A DNA stretch of 64,000 nucleotides from contig NZ_JACIDZ010000012.1 in the NCBI RefSeq assembly GCF_014196625.1, forward strand, positions 119,581-183,580, written 5' to 3'. Source of the stretch: Martelella radicis (lineage in GTDB: Bacteria; Pseudomonadota; Alphaproteobacteria; Rhizobiales; Rhizobiaceae). The position numbers were made by a program, and so were the translations under genes. The notes under the pieces were generated by a model that saw only the letters and a program-made list of their open reading frames with translations, was not told where the DNA came from and did not search any database. This document shows, piece by piece, positions 6,950 to 16,052 of this stretch (the stretch's first letter is position 1; every line of letters starts with the position of its first letter).

Positions 6950-9406
6950 CTAGGCCGGCTTGACGAAACCATCCAGAACCCGCTTCTGTCCGGCCTTGTC
7001 AAAGTCGATCGTCAGCTTGTTGCCCTCGATCGCAGCGATGTTTCCATTGCCGAACTTCAGATGAAAAACGCGGTCGCCGATGGCAAACCTGGACGGCGTC
7101 TCTTCGCTGCTGCGGGCAACGAGTTCTCCCTCGATCGTCCGTCCGCGCGGGCCGCTTTCGCCATAGCCGATGCGTTCGACGGCATGGCCAGAACGCGTGC
7201 CCCAGTTGTCACGGGTTGCATCGGTGCGATTTTCCTGCGCCCGTTTCCAGCCGGGCGTGGCATAGGTATTGGAAAACGGCGCCGCCCGGTCGAAGCGCGA
7301 CTGGCCGTAACCGCCATAGGAGACTTCGGTCTCGCCGACCTCCACATGGTCTTCCGGCAACTCATCGAGAAAACGCGACGGCATGGTCGACTGCCACAAC
7401 CCGTGAATGCGCCGGTTGGAAACGAACCAGATGTGGCAATTGCGTTTGGCTCGCGTCAGCCCGACATAGGCGAGGCGGCGCTCTTCTTCGAGGCCGGCGC
7501 GGCCGCTTTCGTCCAGCGCACGCTGATGGGGAAAGAGGCCTTCCTCCCAGCCGGGCAGGAACACGGTCTTGAATTCCAGTCCCTTGGCAGAATGCAGCGT
7601 CATGATCGAGACGGCGTCCATCTCCTCGTTCTGGTCGGCGTCCATCACCAGCGAGACGTGCTCGAGAAAGCCGCGCATGCTCTCAAACCCGTCCATGGAG
7701 CGGATCAGCTCCTTCAGGTTTTCAAGCCGGCCGGGCGCTTCCGCCGAACGGTCGTTCTGCCACATCTCGGTATAGCCGCTTTCCTCCAGAATGATTTCGG
7801 CAAGCTCCGTGTGCGGCGTGGTTTCCAGCAACTCCTGCCAGCGGGTGAACTGGGTGACGACGTCGAACAGCGCCTTGCGCGGCTTCGGCTTCAGTTCGTC
7901 GGTGTCAATCATCTCCCGGGCAGCGGCCAGCATCGGAATGTCGCGGGCACGGGCATAATCATGGATCTTGCGCACGCTGGCATCGCCCAGACCGCGCTTC
8001 GGCGTGTTGATGATCCGCTCCAGCGCCAGATCGTCGGCCGGCTGGCAGGTGAGGCGGAAAAACGCCATGGCGTCGCGGATTTCGAGCCGCTCGTAAAAGC
8101 GCGGTCCGCCGATGACGCGGTAGTTGAGGCCAAGGGTCACAAACCGGTCCTCGAATTCGCGCATCTGGAAGGAGGCGCGCACAAGGATGGCCATGTCGTT
8201 CAGAAGCTCGCCCCGGCGCTGCAGCTGTTCGATTTCCTCGCCGATCGCGCGCGCTTCCTCTTCGGAGTCCCAGGCGGCGTGAACCTGTACCTTGTCGTCG
8301 TCCGGCTCGGCGCGTTCGGTGAAAAGCGTCTTGCCGAGCCGCCCGTCATTGTGCTCGATGAGTTTGCCGGCAGCGCCGAGAATATGCGCCGTGGAGCGGT
8401 AATTGCGCTCCAGCCGGACGACCTTTGCGCCGCGGAAATCCTTCTCGAAGCGCAGGATATTGTCGACCTCCGCGCCGCGCCAGCCATAGATCGACTGGTC
8501 ATCGTCACCGACGCAGCAGATGTTGACCGGTCCGTCGTCCTCGCCGGGGCGCTGGGCCAGAAGCCTCAGCCACATATATTGCGCCGTGTTGGTGTCCTGG
8601 TATTCGTCCACCAGAATGTAGCGGAAGCGGCGGTGATACTCCTTCAGAATGTCCGGGTTTTCGCGGAAAAGCCGGATCGGATGCAGCAGAAGGTCGCCGA
8701 AATCGCAGGCGTTCAGCGTCTTCAACCGGTCCTGATAGGCTTTGTAGAGCTCACGGCCCTTGCCGTTCGCGAAGGCGCGGGCGTCGCCCTCCGGGATGAG
8801 CTCCGGCGTCAGGCCCTTGTTCTTCCAGCCGTCGATCATCGAGGAAAACTGTCGCGCCGGCCAGCGCTTGTCGTCAAGCCCTTCGGCCTGGATCAACTGC
8901 TTGATGAGACGGATGACATCGTCCGTGTCGAGAATGGTGAAATCGGACCTGAGTCCGGCCAGTTCGGCATGGCGGCGCAGGAGCTTGACGCCGATGGAGT
9001 GGAACGTGCCGAGCCAGGGCATGCCCTCGACCGCGCCGCCGACGAGGATGCCGATACGCTCCTTCATCTCGCGCGCAGCCTTGTTGGTAAAGGTCACGGC
9101 CAGGATCTGGCTTGGATAGGCCCGCCCGGAGGCAAGAATATGGGCAATGCGGGTTGTCAGCACCCGCGTCTTGCCGGTGCCCGCGCCCGCCAACACCAGA
9201 AGCGGGCCTTCGATGGTCTCGACCGCGTCGCGTTGTTCGGGGTTGAGCCCGGTCAGGTAATCGGGGGCTTCCGGCGCGCGCCGCGCCGCCATGGCGCGCG
9301 CGGCAAGGCCGCCCGTCTGCCGCGCGGTCTCTCCGGATCGGGGCGCCGGCTTGCGCGGTTCGTCGTCGTCATCAAAGAACGGTATGTCGTCGTGGCCGTG
9401 AATCAT
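6950..9406 (-). CDS. uvrD: UvrD/PcrA-type ATP-dependent DNA helicase
   Basis: 818 aa, superfamily 1A 3'-5' helicase. Visible motifs: Q motif and Walker A (AGAGTGKT, about 73-80), motif Ia (TFTNKAAREM), Walker B (DEYQDTN), motif III (GDDDQSIYGWRGA), motif V/VI (TLHSAKGLEF, VGLTRAKR). The last 45 residues form a Tudor-like module (RFAIGDRVFHLKFGNGNI), which in PcrA/UvrD contacts RNA polymerase. Expected roles are nucleotide excision and mismatch repair and removal of blocked transcription complexes. An acidic N-terminal extension of about 45 residues precedes the core. Confidence 0.95.
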   Translation of the reverse strand: MIHGHDDIPFFDDDDEPRKPAPRSGETARQTGGLAARAMAARRAPEAPDYLTGLNPEQRDAVETIEGPLLVLAGAGTGKTRVLTTRIAHILASGRAYPSQILAVTFTNKAAREMKERIGILVGGAVEGMPWLGTFHSIGVKLLRRHAELAGLRSDFTILDTDDVIRLIKQLIQAEGLDDKRWPARQFSSMIDGWKNKGLTPELIPEGDARAFANGKGRELYKAYQDRLKTLNACDFGDLLLHPIRLFRENPDILKEYHRRFRYILVDEYQDTNTAQYMWLRLLAQRPGEDDGPVNICCVGDDDQSIYGWRGAEVDNILRFEKDFRGAKVVRLERNYRSTAHILGAAGKLIEHNDGRLGKTLFTERAEPDDDKVQVHAAWDSEEEARAIGEEIEQLQRRGELLNDMAILVRASFQMREFEDRFVTLGLNYRVIGGPRFYERLEIRDAMAFFRLTCQPADDLALERIINTPKRGLGDASVRKIHDYARARDIPMLAAAREMIDTDELKPKPRKALFDVVTQFTRWQELLETTPHTELAEIILEESGYTEMWQNDRSAEAPGRLENLKELIRSMDGFESMRGFLEHVSLVMDADQNEEMDAVSIMTLHSAKGLEFKTVFLPGWEEGLFPHQRALDESGRAGLEEERRLAYVGLTRAKRNCHIWFVSNRRIHGLWQSTMPSRFLDELPEDHVEVGETEVSYGGYGQSRFDRAAPFSNTYATPGWKRAQENRTDATRDNWGTRSGHAVERIGYGESGPRGRTIEGELVARSSEETPSRFAIGDRVFHLKFGNGNIAAIEGNKLTIDFDKAGQKRVLDGFVKPA

Positions 9407-9661
9407 GGGGCCAATCTAGTGGCTTGAAGGGCAAAGGTGAAGGCGTGCATCGAAATGAGAACAAAATATGCACAGACGACGCTCCTTCTCCGCCGAAACC
9501 GCGCCGCAATCAAAGTGATGAATGGGCCGGAACATTACAATTTTGTGAGGTTCAATTCCTTGGCTTGCAGTGCGACGGGTGATCTGGATAATTCCACTCA
9601 TATTCTTTTATCTTTCCGCACGCCGCCATTTTCGGCATCTTCTTGAAAACCGGGGTTTTTG

Positions 9662-10798
9662 ATGCGTTTCTACCAACAGGTTGCCGTCAGTGTCTGTCTT
9701 CTGGCGATCGGGTCGGCTGCCTGGCTTTTTCTGGCGCCCGGCGGGCGCGCTGTGCTGACTTCCTATGGCGTACTTGAGGCGGAACCGGCTGCCGGCAGCG
9801 GCGGACGTCCCCCCGGCGGGTTCTCGGGCGGCGGCATACAGGTCGTGACCGCGCCGGTGACGACGGGCACCGTCAACGACGAACTGACGGCGATCGGCAG
9901 CGGCGAGGCGATCCGTTCGGTCACGGTGCTGCCCGAAGAGGCAGGGACCATCACCGAGCTCAATCTTTCTTCCGGCGACATGGTCGAGAAGGGCGAGGTC
10001 ATTGCCGTGCTTGATGACCGCGAACAGGTGCTCGCCCGCAACCTTGCCGAGGTTGCGCTCGAAAGCGCGACCCGCCAGGCAGAGGTCAACCGCCGGATAA
10101 AATCCGCAATCTCCGATCTCGAAGTCTACAATGCCGAGATTGCCGAGCGATCGGCCGAACTCGACCTCGAGGCCGCCGAGCTTGATCTCTCGCGCCGCCG
10201 CATCGTCGCGCCGATCGACGGTATTGCCGGCATCGTCGCCGTCAATGTCGGGGATTACGTCACGACCTCTTCCGAAATCGTCACCATTGACGACCGCTCC
10301 TCGATCCTCGTCGACTTTTCCGTGCCCGAGCGTTTCGCGACCGCAATCCGCTCCGGCGCGCCGGTGGAGGCGAGCCTCGTTTCCGCCCCCCAGCAGGTGT
10401 TCGAAGGTGAGGTGCAGGCCGTCGACAACCGCATCGACGCGGCAAGCCGCACCTTCATGGTGCGCGCGCGGCTCGACAACGAGGACGACGCGCTGCGCGC
10501 CGGCATGTCCTTCGATGTGTCCATGCGCTTTCCGGGCGATGTCTATCCGGCCGTCGATCCGCTCTCGATCCAGTGGGATTCCGACGGGGCCTATGTCTGG
10601 CAACTCGTCGACGGCAAATCGACCAAGACGCGGGTCCGCATCATCCAGCGCGACCCGGACGTGGTCCTGGTCGATGCCCAACTGGGCGAGGGGGACAGTG
10701 TCATCATCGAGGGCATACAGCGCCTGCGCGAGGGGGCGTCCGTCAGCGACATGACCTCCGGCGCGCCGCAGCGCGAAAGCGCGGGGTCCGCATCATGA
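9662..10798 (+). CDS. RND efflux periplasmic adaptor (membrane fusion protein)
   Basis: 378 aa. An N-terminal hydrophobic anchor (about 6-27) is followed by a Gly/Pro-rich linker, then split lipoyl, alpha-hairpin and beta-barrel domains typical of HlyD/AcrA adaptors (GTITELNLSSGDMVEKGEVIAVLDD, IVAPIDGIAGI). It links the inner-membrane pump to an outer-membrane channel. Start is ATG 9662; the adjacent in-frame TTG is not needed. The stop overlaps the next gene by 4 bp (ATGA), so the two are translationally coupled. No outer-membrane factor gene is nearby. Confidence 0.92.
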   Translation: MRFYQQVAVSVCLLAIGSAAWLFLAPGGRAVLTSYGVLEAEPAAGSGGRPPGGFSGGGIQVVTAPVTTGTVNDELTAIGSGEAIRSVTVLPEEAGTITELNLSSGDMVEKGEVIAVLDDREQVLARNLAEVALESATRQAEVNRRIKSAISDLEVYNAEIAERSAELDLEAAELDLSRRRIVAPIDGIAGIVAVNVGDYVTTSSEIVTIDDRSSILVDFSVPERFATAIRSGAPVEASLVSAPQQVFEGEVQAVDNRIDAASRTFMVRARLDNEDDALRAGMSFDVSMRFPGDVYPAVDPLSIQWDSDGAYVWQLVDGKSTKTRVRIIQRDPDVVLVDAQLGEGDSVIIEGIQRLREGASVSDMTSGAPQRESAGSAS

Positions 10799-13700
10799 GC
10801 GACCTCGAGAACGACAAGACGCCTGGCGAAGAGACGGCGGCCGAGAACCAGACGAGCGATGCCCGCAGCGAAGCGGAAAAGGCGATCGCCGAGCATGAGA
10901 GCGAGCACGGCTTTACCGCTCTCTTCGTGCGCCGGCCCATTCTTGCTGCGGTGTTCAACGCCCTGATCGTCGTGGCCGGTCTCGCCGCCTTTTTCGGCGT
11001 CGAAGTGCGCGAGCTGCCCGATGTCGACCAGCCGGTCATCACCGTGCGCACCACATTTTCGGGCGCCGCGCCCGAGACAGTTGACCGCGAGGTGACCAAT
11101 GTCATCGAGGGCGCGGTGGCGCGCGTACCGGGCCTGCAGTCGATGTCCTCCCAGTCGTCCACCGGCTCAAGCCGGGTGACGCTGGAATTCAGCAAGGATA
11201 CGGATATCAATGTCGCCTCGATGGATGTGCGCGATGCTGTCGGCCGGGTCGAGGGGCAATTGCCGGACGATGCCGACGAACCGCGCATCGTCAAGGCGGA
11301 TTCCGACGCGCAGCCGGTCGTCCGGCTGGCGATCACGTCCTCCACGCTCGATATCGACGACCTGACGGAGCTTGTCAGCGATGAGATCGAGGATCGGTTC
11401 GCCGCCGTGCCGGGCGTGGCCGACGTTGCCGTCTATGGCGAGCGGGAGAAGATCTTTCGCATTGATATCAACCAGGCGGCCCTTGCGAGCCGGGGCCTGT
11501 CAGTGGCCGACCTGACATCGGCGCTTTCCGATATCTCCTGGGACGTGCCGGCGGGCTCTCTGACCAGCACCACTCAGGCGCTCGGCGTGCGCGCCACCGC
11601 CGACATCACCACGCCGGAAGAGTTTGCCGATATCCGCGTAGCCGAAAATGTCCGTCTCGGCGATGTCGCCACCGTCGTCTTCGGACCGGATACGGCGGCA
11701 ACGGCGCTGCGCTACAACGGCCAGCCCGGCATCGGCCTCGGTATCGTCCGCCAGGCGAAGTCGAATACGCTGGAAATTTCCGAGGGCGTCCACCGGGTCG
11801 TCAACGAGATTGCGCCGAACCTGCCCGAAGGCACGACGATCCGCGTTTCGAGCGACGACGCCGTGTTCATTTCCGGTTCGATCGAGGAAGTGGTGCGCTC
11901 GCTCATCCTCGCGGCGATGATCGTGGTCGCCATCATCTACGTCTTCCTGCGCGACTGGCGCGCCACCATCATTCCGGCGATCACCCTGCCGGTGGCGCTG
12001 GTCGGCACGCTGGCCGCGATCTATGTGGCGGGCTTCTCCGTCAATATCCTGACACTTCTGGCGATCGTGCTGGCGACCGGCATGGTCGTCGATGACGCGA
12101 TCGTGGTTCTGGAAAACATCGTGCGTCTCAGGGCAAACGGCATGGGGCCGCGCGCGGCCGCCGTGCTTGGCACGCGCCAGGTGTTCTTCGCCGTCATCAC
12201 CACGACCGCGACGCTTGCCGCCGTCTTCGTGCCGCTCTCCTTCCTGCCGGGGCAGGCGGGCGGGCTGTTCCGCGAATTCGGCTTTGTGCTGGCCTTTGCC
12301 GTGATGCTGTCCTCCTTCGTGGCGCTGACGCTCTGCCCGATGCTGGCATCGCGCATTCTGGTGAGCCACAAGGATCAGAAGCCGGGGCCGGTCGCGCGTT
12401 TCGGCTCGGCCCTTGCGCGGATCTATGCCGTGACGCTCGGCTGGGTGCTGGCCGCGCCGCTGGTGCTGCTGTCGCTGGCCGGCCTGCTGATCTTTGGGGC
12501 CTATCTCGCCTATGCCAACCTCACCACCGAGCTTTTGCCGCGCGAGGACCGGTCGATGCTGATGATGCGGGTCTCAGCACCCCAGGGCGTCAGCCTCGAT
12601 TATACCCGCGACCGCATCCAGCAGGTGGAGGAAAAGCTCCAGCCGCTGATCGACAGCGGCGAGATCGAGAGCGTCTTTTCCATTTCCGGCTTCGGCAGCA
12701 ACACGAACAGCGGCTTCGTCGTCATGTCGCTTGCGCCCTGGGCGGATCGTGAGCGCACTCAGGACCAGATCGCCCGCGACGTGAACGCGGCCTCGGGCAG
12801 CATTCCGGCGGTGCGTGCCTTCGCCTTCCAGCCGAACTCGCTCAATATCCGCGGCGCCGGCAACGGGCTCTCCGTCGCCCTTGTCGGCTCCAGCCATGAA
12901 CGGCTGACGGAAGCCGCGAGCGCGCTGGTGGCGGCGATGGAGGCCGATCCGATGTTCTCTGCGCCGCGCCTGTCCGAGGATGCGACGCAGGCGCAACTGG
13001 CGCTAACGCTCGATCGCCGCCGCGCTGCCGATCTCGGCATCGATATCAGCGGGCTTTCGCAGGCGCTGATGGCCTTGCTTGACGGCCGGTCGGTCGGCGA
13101 GGTGTTCATCGACGGCGATTCCTATGATGTCCAGCTTCGCGCCGATACCCGCAAGGTCGACGATCCGAGCGATTTGCGGAATATTTTCCTGCGCACCGGC
13201 GACGGCCGCATCGTGCCGCTGTCGACCATCGCCTCGCTCGAGGAAAAGTCCATCGCGCCGACGCTCGAGCGCGAGCAGCAGCAGGCCGCCGTCTCGCTTT
13301 CCTCAAGCCTCGGGGCTGGCGTGGCGCTGGGTGACGCCTATCAACGGCTTCTGGAACTTGCCGAGCCGCTTCTGCCGCCAGGTTCCCATGTGGAAGCCCA
13401 GGCGGAAGCCGCGGCGCTGGATGAAAACGCGTCCGGCATGGGCATGGTGTTCGGCTTTGCCATCATCATCGTCTTTCTCGTGCTTGCCGCCCAGTTCGAG
13501 AGCGTTTGGAGCGCGCTGATCATTCTGGCGACCGTGCCCTTCGGCATCGGCTGCGCCTTCATCGCCATGCTTCTGACCGGGACGAGCCTCAACATCTATT
13601 CGCAGATCGGCCTCGTGCTTCTGATCGGCGTGATGGCGAAGAACGGCATTCTGATCGTCGAATTCGCCAACCAGCTCAGGGATCGCGGCGAGAGCGTGCG

Positions 13701-13986
13701 CGATGCGATCGAACATGCGACCATGCTCAGGCTTCGGCCGGTGATGATGACGATGATCTCCACCGTGCTCGGCGGCATTCCGCTGGTCGCCGCCTCCGGC
13801 GCAGGCGCCGAGGCGCGTATCGCGCTCGGCTGGGTGATCGTCGGCGGGCTTGGCCTTGCCACCATCGTCACGCTCTACGTCACGCCGGTCGCCTATTACC
13901 TGCTTGCGCGCTTCTCCAAGCCGAAATCGGATGAGGAGCGGCGTCTCAATGCGGAAATGCACGAGGCGGCGTCGATCAGTCACTGA
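10795..13986 (+). CDS. RND multidrug efflux permease (AcrB/MexF family)
   Basis: 1063 aa from the ATG overlapping the adaptor stop. The N-terminal cytoplasmic extension of about 40 residues is acidic. Then comes the RND fold: first transmembrane segment (FVRRPILAAVFNALIVVAG), two periplasmic loops and 12 transmembrane helices, with the proton-relay motif in TM4 (ATGMVVDDAIVVLENI). The protein is a trimeric proton-driven exporter in the inner membrane. Substrates cannot be read from sequence. The divergent members of this family with short adaptors often export hydrophobic drugs or solvents. Confidence 0.94.
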   Translation: MSDLENDKTPGEETAAENQTSDARSEAEKAIAEHESEHGFTALFVRRPILAAVFNALIVVAGLAAFFGVEVRELPDVDQPVITVRTTFSGAAPETVDREVTNVIEGAVARVPGLQSMSSQSSTGSSRVTLEFSKDTDINVASMDVRDAVGRVEGQLPDDADEPRIVKADSDAQPVVRLAITSSTLDIDDLTELVSDEIEDRFAAVPGVADVAVYGEREKIFRIDINQAALASRGLSVADLTSALSDISWDVPAGSLTSTTQALGVRATADITTPEEFADIRVAENVRLGDVATVVFGPDTAATALRYNGQPGIGLGIVRQAKSNTLEISEGVHRVVNEIAPNLPEGTTIRVSSDDAVFISGSIEEVVRSLILAAMIVVAIIYVFLRDWRATIIPAITLPVALVGTLAAIYVAGFSVNILTLLAIVLATGMVVDDAIVVLENIVRLRANGMGPRAAAVLGTRQVFFAVITTTATLAAVFVPLSFLPGQAGGLFREFGFVLAFAVMLSSFVALTLCPMLASRILVSHKDQKPGPVARFGSALARIYAVTLGWVLAAPLVLLSLAGLLIFGAYLAYANLTTELLPREDRSMLMMRVSAPQGVSLDYTRDRIQQVEEKLQPLIDSGEIESVFSISGFGSNTNSGFVVMSLAPWADRERTQDQIARDVNAASGSIPAVRAFAFQPNSLNIRGAGNGLSVALVGSSHERLTEAASALVAAMEADPMFSAPRLSEDATQAQLALTLDRRRAADLGIDISGLSQALMALLDGRSVGEVFIDGDSYDVQLRADTRKVDDPSDLRNIFLRTGDGRIVPLSTIASLEEKSIAPTLEREQQQAAVSLSSSLGAGVALGDAYQRLLELAEPLLPPGSHVEAQAEAAALDENASGMGMVFGFAIIIVFLVLAAQFESVWSALIILATVPFGIGCAFIAMLLTGTSLNIYSQIGLVLLIGVMAKNGILIVEFANQLRDRGESVRDAIEHATMLRLRPVMMTMISTVLGGIPLVAASGAGAEARIALGWVIVGGLGLATIVTLYVTPVAYYLLARFSKPKSDEERRLNAEMHEAASISH

Positions 13987-14108
13987 CGGTGAGGGTATCC
14001 GCTTTGGTTTCCATGGAAAACCTTGCTAAAGCGGGCACTATACTGTTGTTATAGGCCTTCAACGCAATGATCGGCATGACCGATTCCGATAGTCCTGAAG
14101 GGGGAAAC

Positions 14109-14699
14109 ATGAAAGCCAAGATCATCACGGCCATCTTCGCAACCGCGCTGCTTGCGGGCTGCGCGGCCAACACGCAGAACAGCGTGAACCAGGCGCCCGA
14201 GGAAGTATCGGTCACCAATATCTCCGTCAGCGATCCGGCGGCCTATATGGACCGCCAGGAAAGCGAGATGCGCCAGCAGCTCGAAGGCACCGGCGTTACC
14301 ATCGTGCGCACGCCGAAATATATCGCGCTGGTCTTCGATTCGAGCATCACCTTTGCCACCGACAGCTCCGATATCGTGCCGTCCTTCGGCCCTTCGCTCT
14401 CCGTCGTTGCCGGTCTGTTGCAGAAGTATAACGCCACCGATATCGACGTGAACGGCTATACCGATTCGACCGGTTCGGACGCCTATAACCTGAAGCTCTC
14501 GCAGCAGCGCGCCAATGCCGTTGCCGGCGCGCTGATCCAGCGCGGCGTCAGCCCGCAGCGCATCATGCCGGTGGGTTACGGCAAGGCCGATCCGGTGGCA
14601 TCCAACGACACGGCCGACGGCCGCGCCCAGAACCGCCGTGTCGAGATCCGCATTGCACCGCCGCCGGCGGCGGATGAAATGGCGGCAGCGACCAACTGA
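14109..14699 (+). CDS. OmpA-like peptidoglycan-binding lipoprotein
   Basis: 196 aa. A lipoprotein signal with lipobox LLAGC places the lipidated Cys near residue 18. The C-terminal OmpA domain has the peptidoglycan-binding pattern (VNGYTDSTGSDAYNLKLSQQRANAV, then GRAQNRRVEIRI). It anchors the outer membrane to peptidoglycan. A close paralogue lies 141 bp downstream; both share the segment E..RQ.L.GTGVT.VR. This copy lacks the glycine-zipper of the second. ATG 14109 follows GGGGGAAAC. Confidence 0.9.
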   Translation: MKAKIITAIFATALLAGCAANTQNSVNQAPEEVSVTNISVSDPAAYMDRQESEMRQQLEGTGVTIVRTPKYIALVFDSSITFATDSSDIVPSFGPSLSVVAGLLQKYNATDIDVNGYTDSTGSDAYNLKLSQQRANAVAGALIQRGVSPQRIMPVGYGKADPVASNDTADGRAQNRRVEIRIAPPPAADEMAAATN

Positions 14700-14723
14700 G
14701 TTTTTTGAAACAAACGATGAAAG

Positions 14724-14754
14724 CGGCGGCCCCGGACATGTCTCCGGGCCGCCG
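14724..14754 (+). terminator. GC-rich hairpin after first OmpA lipoprotein
   Basis: CGGCGGCCCCGGA and TCCGGGCCGCCG can pair around a short loop with one bulged base, 25 bp after the stop at 14699. There is no U-tract, so termination may be partial and allow read-through to the second OmpA lipoprotein. Confidence 0.45.
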
Positions 14755-14840
14755 TCGTAGCGGTGCGGCGACTCCGCCATATCATTGCCGCAATGAGGCG
14801 GCTTGAGATTGATTAAGGCTTTTCTTATTCGAGGGACACC

Positions 14841-15491
14841 ATGCTGAAGAAAATGACCATTGCTGCGGTAAGCGTTGCGTTTCTTGCCGGCTGCACGACC
14901 ACGGACCCCTATTCGGGGCAGACCGTCAACAACAATACCGGAACCGGCGCGCTCGCCGGCGGCGCGCTCGGCGCGCTGGCGGGCCTTGCCGTTGGCGGTG
15001 ACGCAAAGGGCGCGGCGATCGGCGGCGCGATCGGCGCGATCGCCGGCGGCGGCATCGGCGCCTATATGGACAGCCAGGAACGCGAGTTCCGTCAGGCTCT
15101 GGCCGGTACCGGCGTTACCGTCGTCCGCAACGGCGACATGCTGACGCTGGTCATGCCGGGCAACGTCACCTTCCCGACGGACGGGTATTCGATCCTGCCG
15201 AACTTCTACTCGACGCTGAATGCGGTTTCGACGGTGCTGCGTAAATATGACCGCACAGCGGTCAATGTGAACGGCTACACGGATTCGACCGGCTCGGTCG
15301 AATATAACCAGAGGCTGTCGCAGGACCGCGCCAACAGCGTCGGCAACTATCTGGTTCAGTCGGGCGTTGGCGCCAATCGCATCTCCGCCGTTGGCTTCGG
15401 GCCGTCCAACCCGATCGCATCCAACGCGACGCCGGAAGGCCGGGCGCAGAACCGGCGCGTCGAGATCCAGATCTCCGCCGTCAAGATGTGA
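14841..15491 (+). CDS. OmpA-like lipoprotein with glycine zipper (YiaD-like)
   Basis: 216 aa. The lipobox FLAGC puts the lipidated Cys near residue 18. Residues about 34-76 are a Gly/Ala-rich zipper with repeated GGAIGAI-type units, which can insert in a membrane. A C-terminal OmpA domain follows (VNGYTDSTGSVEYNQRLSQDRANSV, GRAQNRRVEIQI). The architecture is that of YiaD-type outer-membrane lipoproteins. It is a tandem paralogue of the preceding gene. A GAGGGACACC ribosome site precedes ATG 14841, and a strong terminator follows. Confidence 0.92.
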   Translation: MLKKMTIAAVSVAFLAGCTTTDPYSGQTVNNNTGTGALAGGALGALAGLAVGGDAKGAAIGGAIGAIAGGGIGAYMDSQEREFRQALAGTGVTVVRNGDMLTLVMPGNVTFPTDGYSILPNFYSTLNAVSTVLRKYDRTAVNVNGYTDSTGSVEYNQRLSQDRANSVGNYLVQSGVGANRISAVGFGPSNPIASNATPEGRAQNRRVEIQISAVKM

Positions 15492-15521
15492 CGCAGGCCC
15501 TGAAGGGCTTGCCGAAACGAC

Positions 15522-15547
15522 AAAAGGCGCCGCGCGGCGCCTTTTTT
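15522..15547 (+). terminator. Rho-independent terminator after OmpA lipoprotein pair
   Basis: The stem AAAGGCGCCG/CGGCGCCTTT is followed by a T-run, 30 bp after the stop at 15491. It is a classic intrinsic terminator and may also serve the convergent small gene. Confidence 0.85.
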
Positions 15548-15571
15548 CATGGCTGTACTCGAAAGAAACCG

Positions 15572-15853
15572 TCAGCGCAGTCTGAGGTTGACCGGCGCGC
15601 GTCCGTCACGGTCGGCGCGGATATAGAGATGGATGCGGGCTGAAGGCTGGACGGCGCGCGCGGCGCGCTCTCCTTGGCTTGTCAGGAGGCCGACAAGCTC
15701 CCTTGCCTTGTAGCGGCCCTGGAACCGGGCATATTCCGCCAGCTTCTGGGCTGCTTCGTGGAGCGGATTGAAACCGCTGCGGCGGGCGGTTGCGGGTTCG
15801 ATATTGCCTGACATCATGCCGGAACGCTGTTTCCTGTTCACTTCAATCCCCAT
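15572..15853 (-). CDS. Small hypothetical protein
   Basis: 93 aa, basic and unrecognised. It contains a mildly helical centre (about 27-60) with many charged residues and ends NLRLR. It has no signal peptide, membrane segment or cysteine. GC-rich codon use resembles true genes, and the frame fills an otherwise empty gap between two terminators (15522-15547 and 15968-16001). The ribosome site before ATG 15853 is weak, and an internal ATG at residue 13 or 14 is an alternative start. Coding status is plausible but not certain. Confidence 0.5.
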   Translation of the reverse strand: MGIEVNRKQRSGMMSGNIEPATARRSGFNPLHEAAQKLAEYARFQGRYKARELVGLLTSQGERAARAVQPSARIHLYIRADRDGRAPVNLRLR

Positions 15854-15967
15854 CGCTACGCAGGACAGATAATGGGCTTTTCCATGGCGCCGAAAGCTTT
15901 TGCGTTTCTTGCTTTCTGAAACCTTACCGATGAGGCTAGCGGATAAATCTTTCGAAACCCTTTACGC

Positions 15968-16001
15968 AAAAACGCCGGCCCGCGATGCGGACCGGCGTTT
16001 T
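15968..16001 (-). terminator. Intrinsic terminator for the carboxypeptidase gene
   Basis: AAAACGCCGG and CCGGCGTTTT pair around a 14-base loop, with T-runs on both strands. It lies 51 bp downstream of the minus-strand stop at 16053, so it ends that transcript and may work in both directions. Confidence 0.85.
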
Positions 16002-16052
16002 ATTCCGGCATTCTGTGCCGGTGCATGGGAGCACCGGTTTTTAACTTCGGTT

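Noticed and set aside
6872..9427. An 851-codon plus-strand frame opposite the helicase
   Set aside because: Antisense shadow; the helicase on the minus strand has all superfamily 1 motifs.
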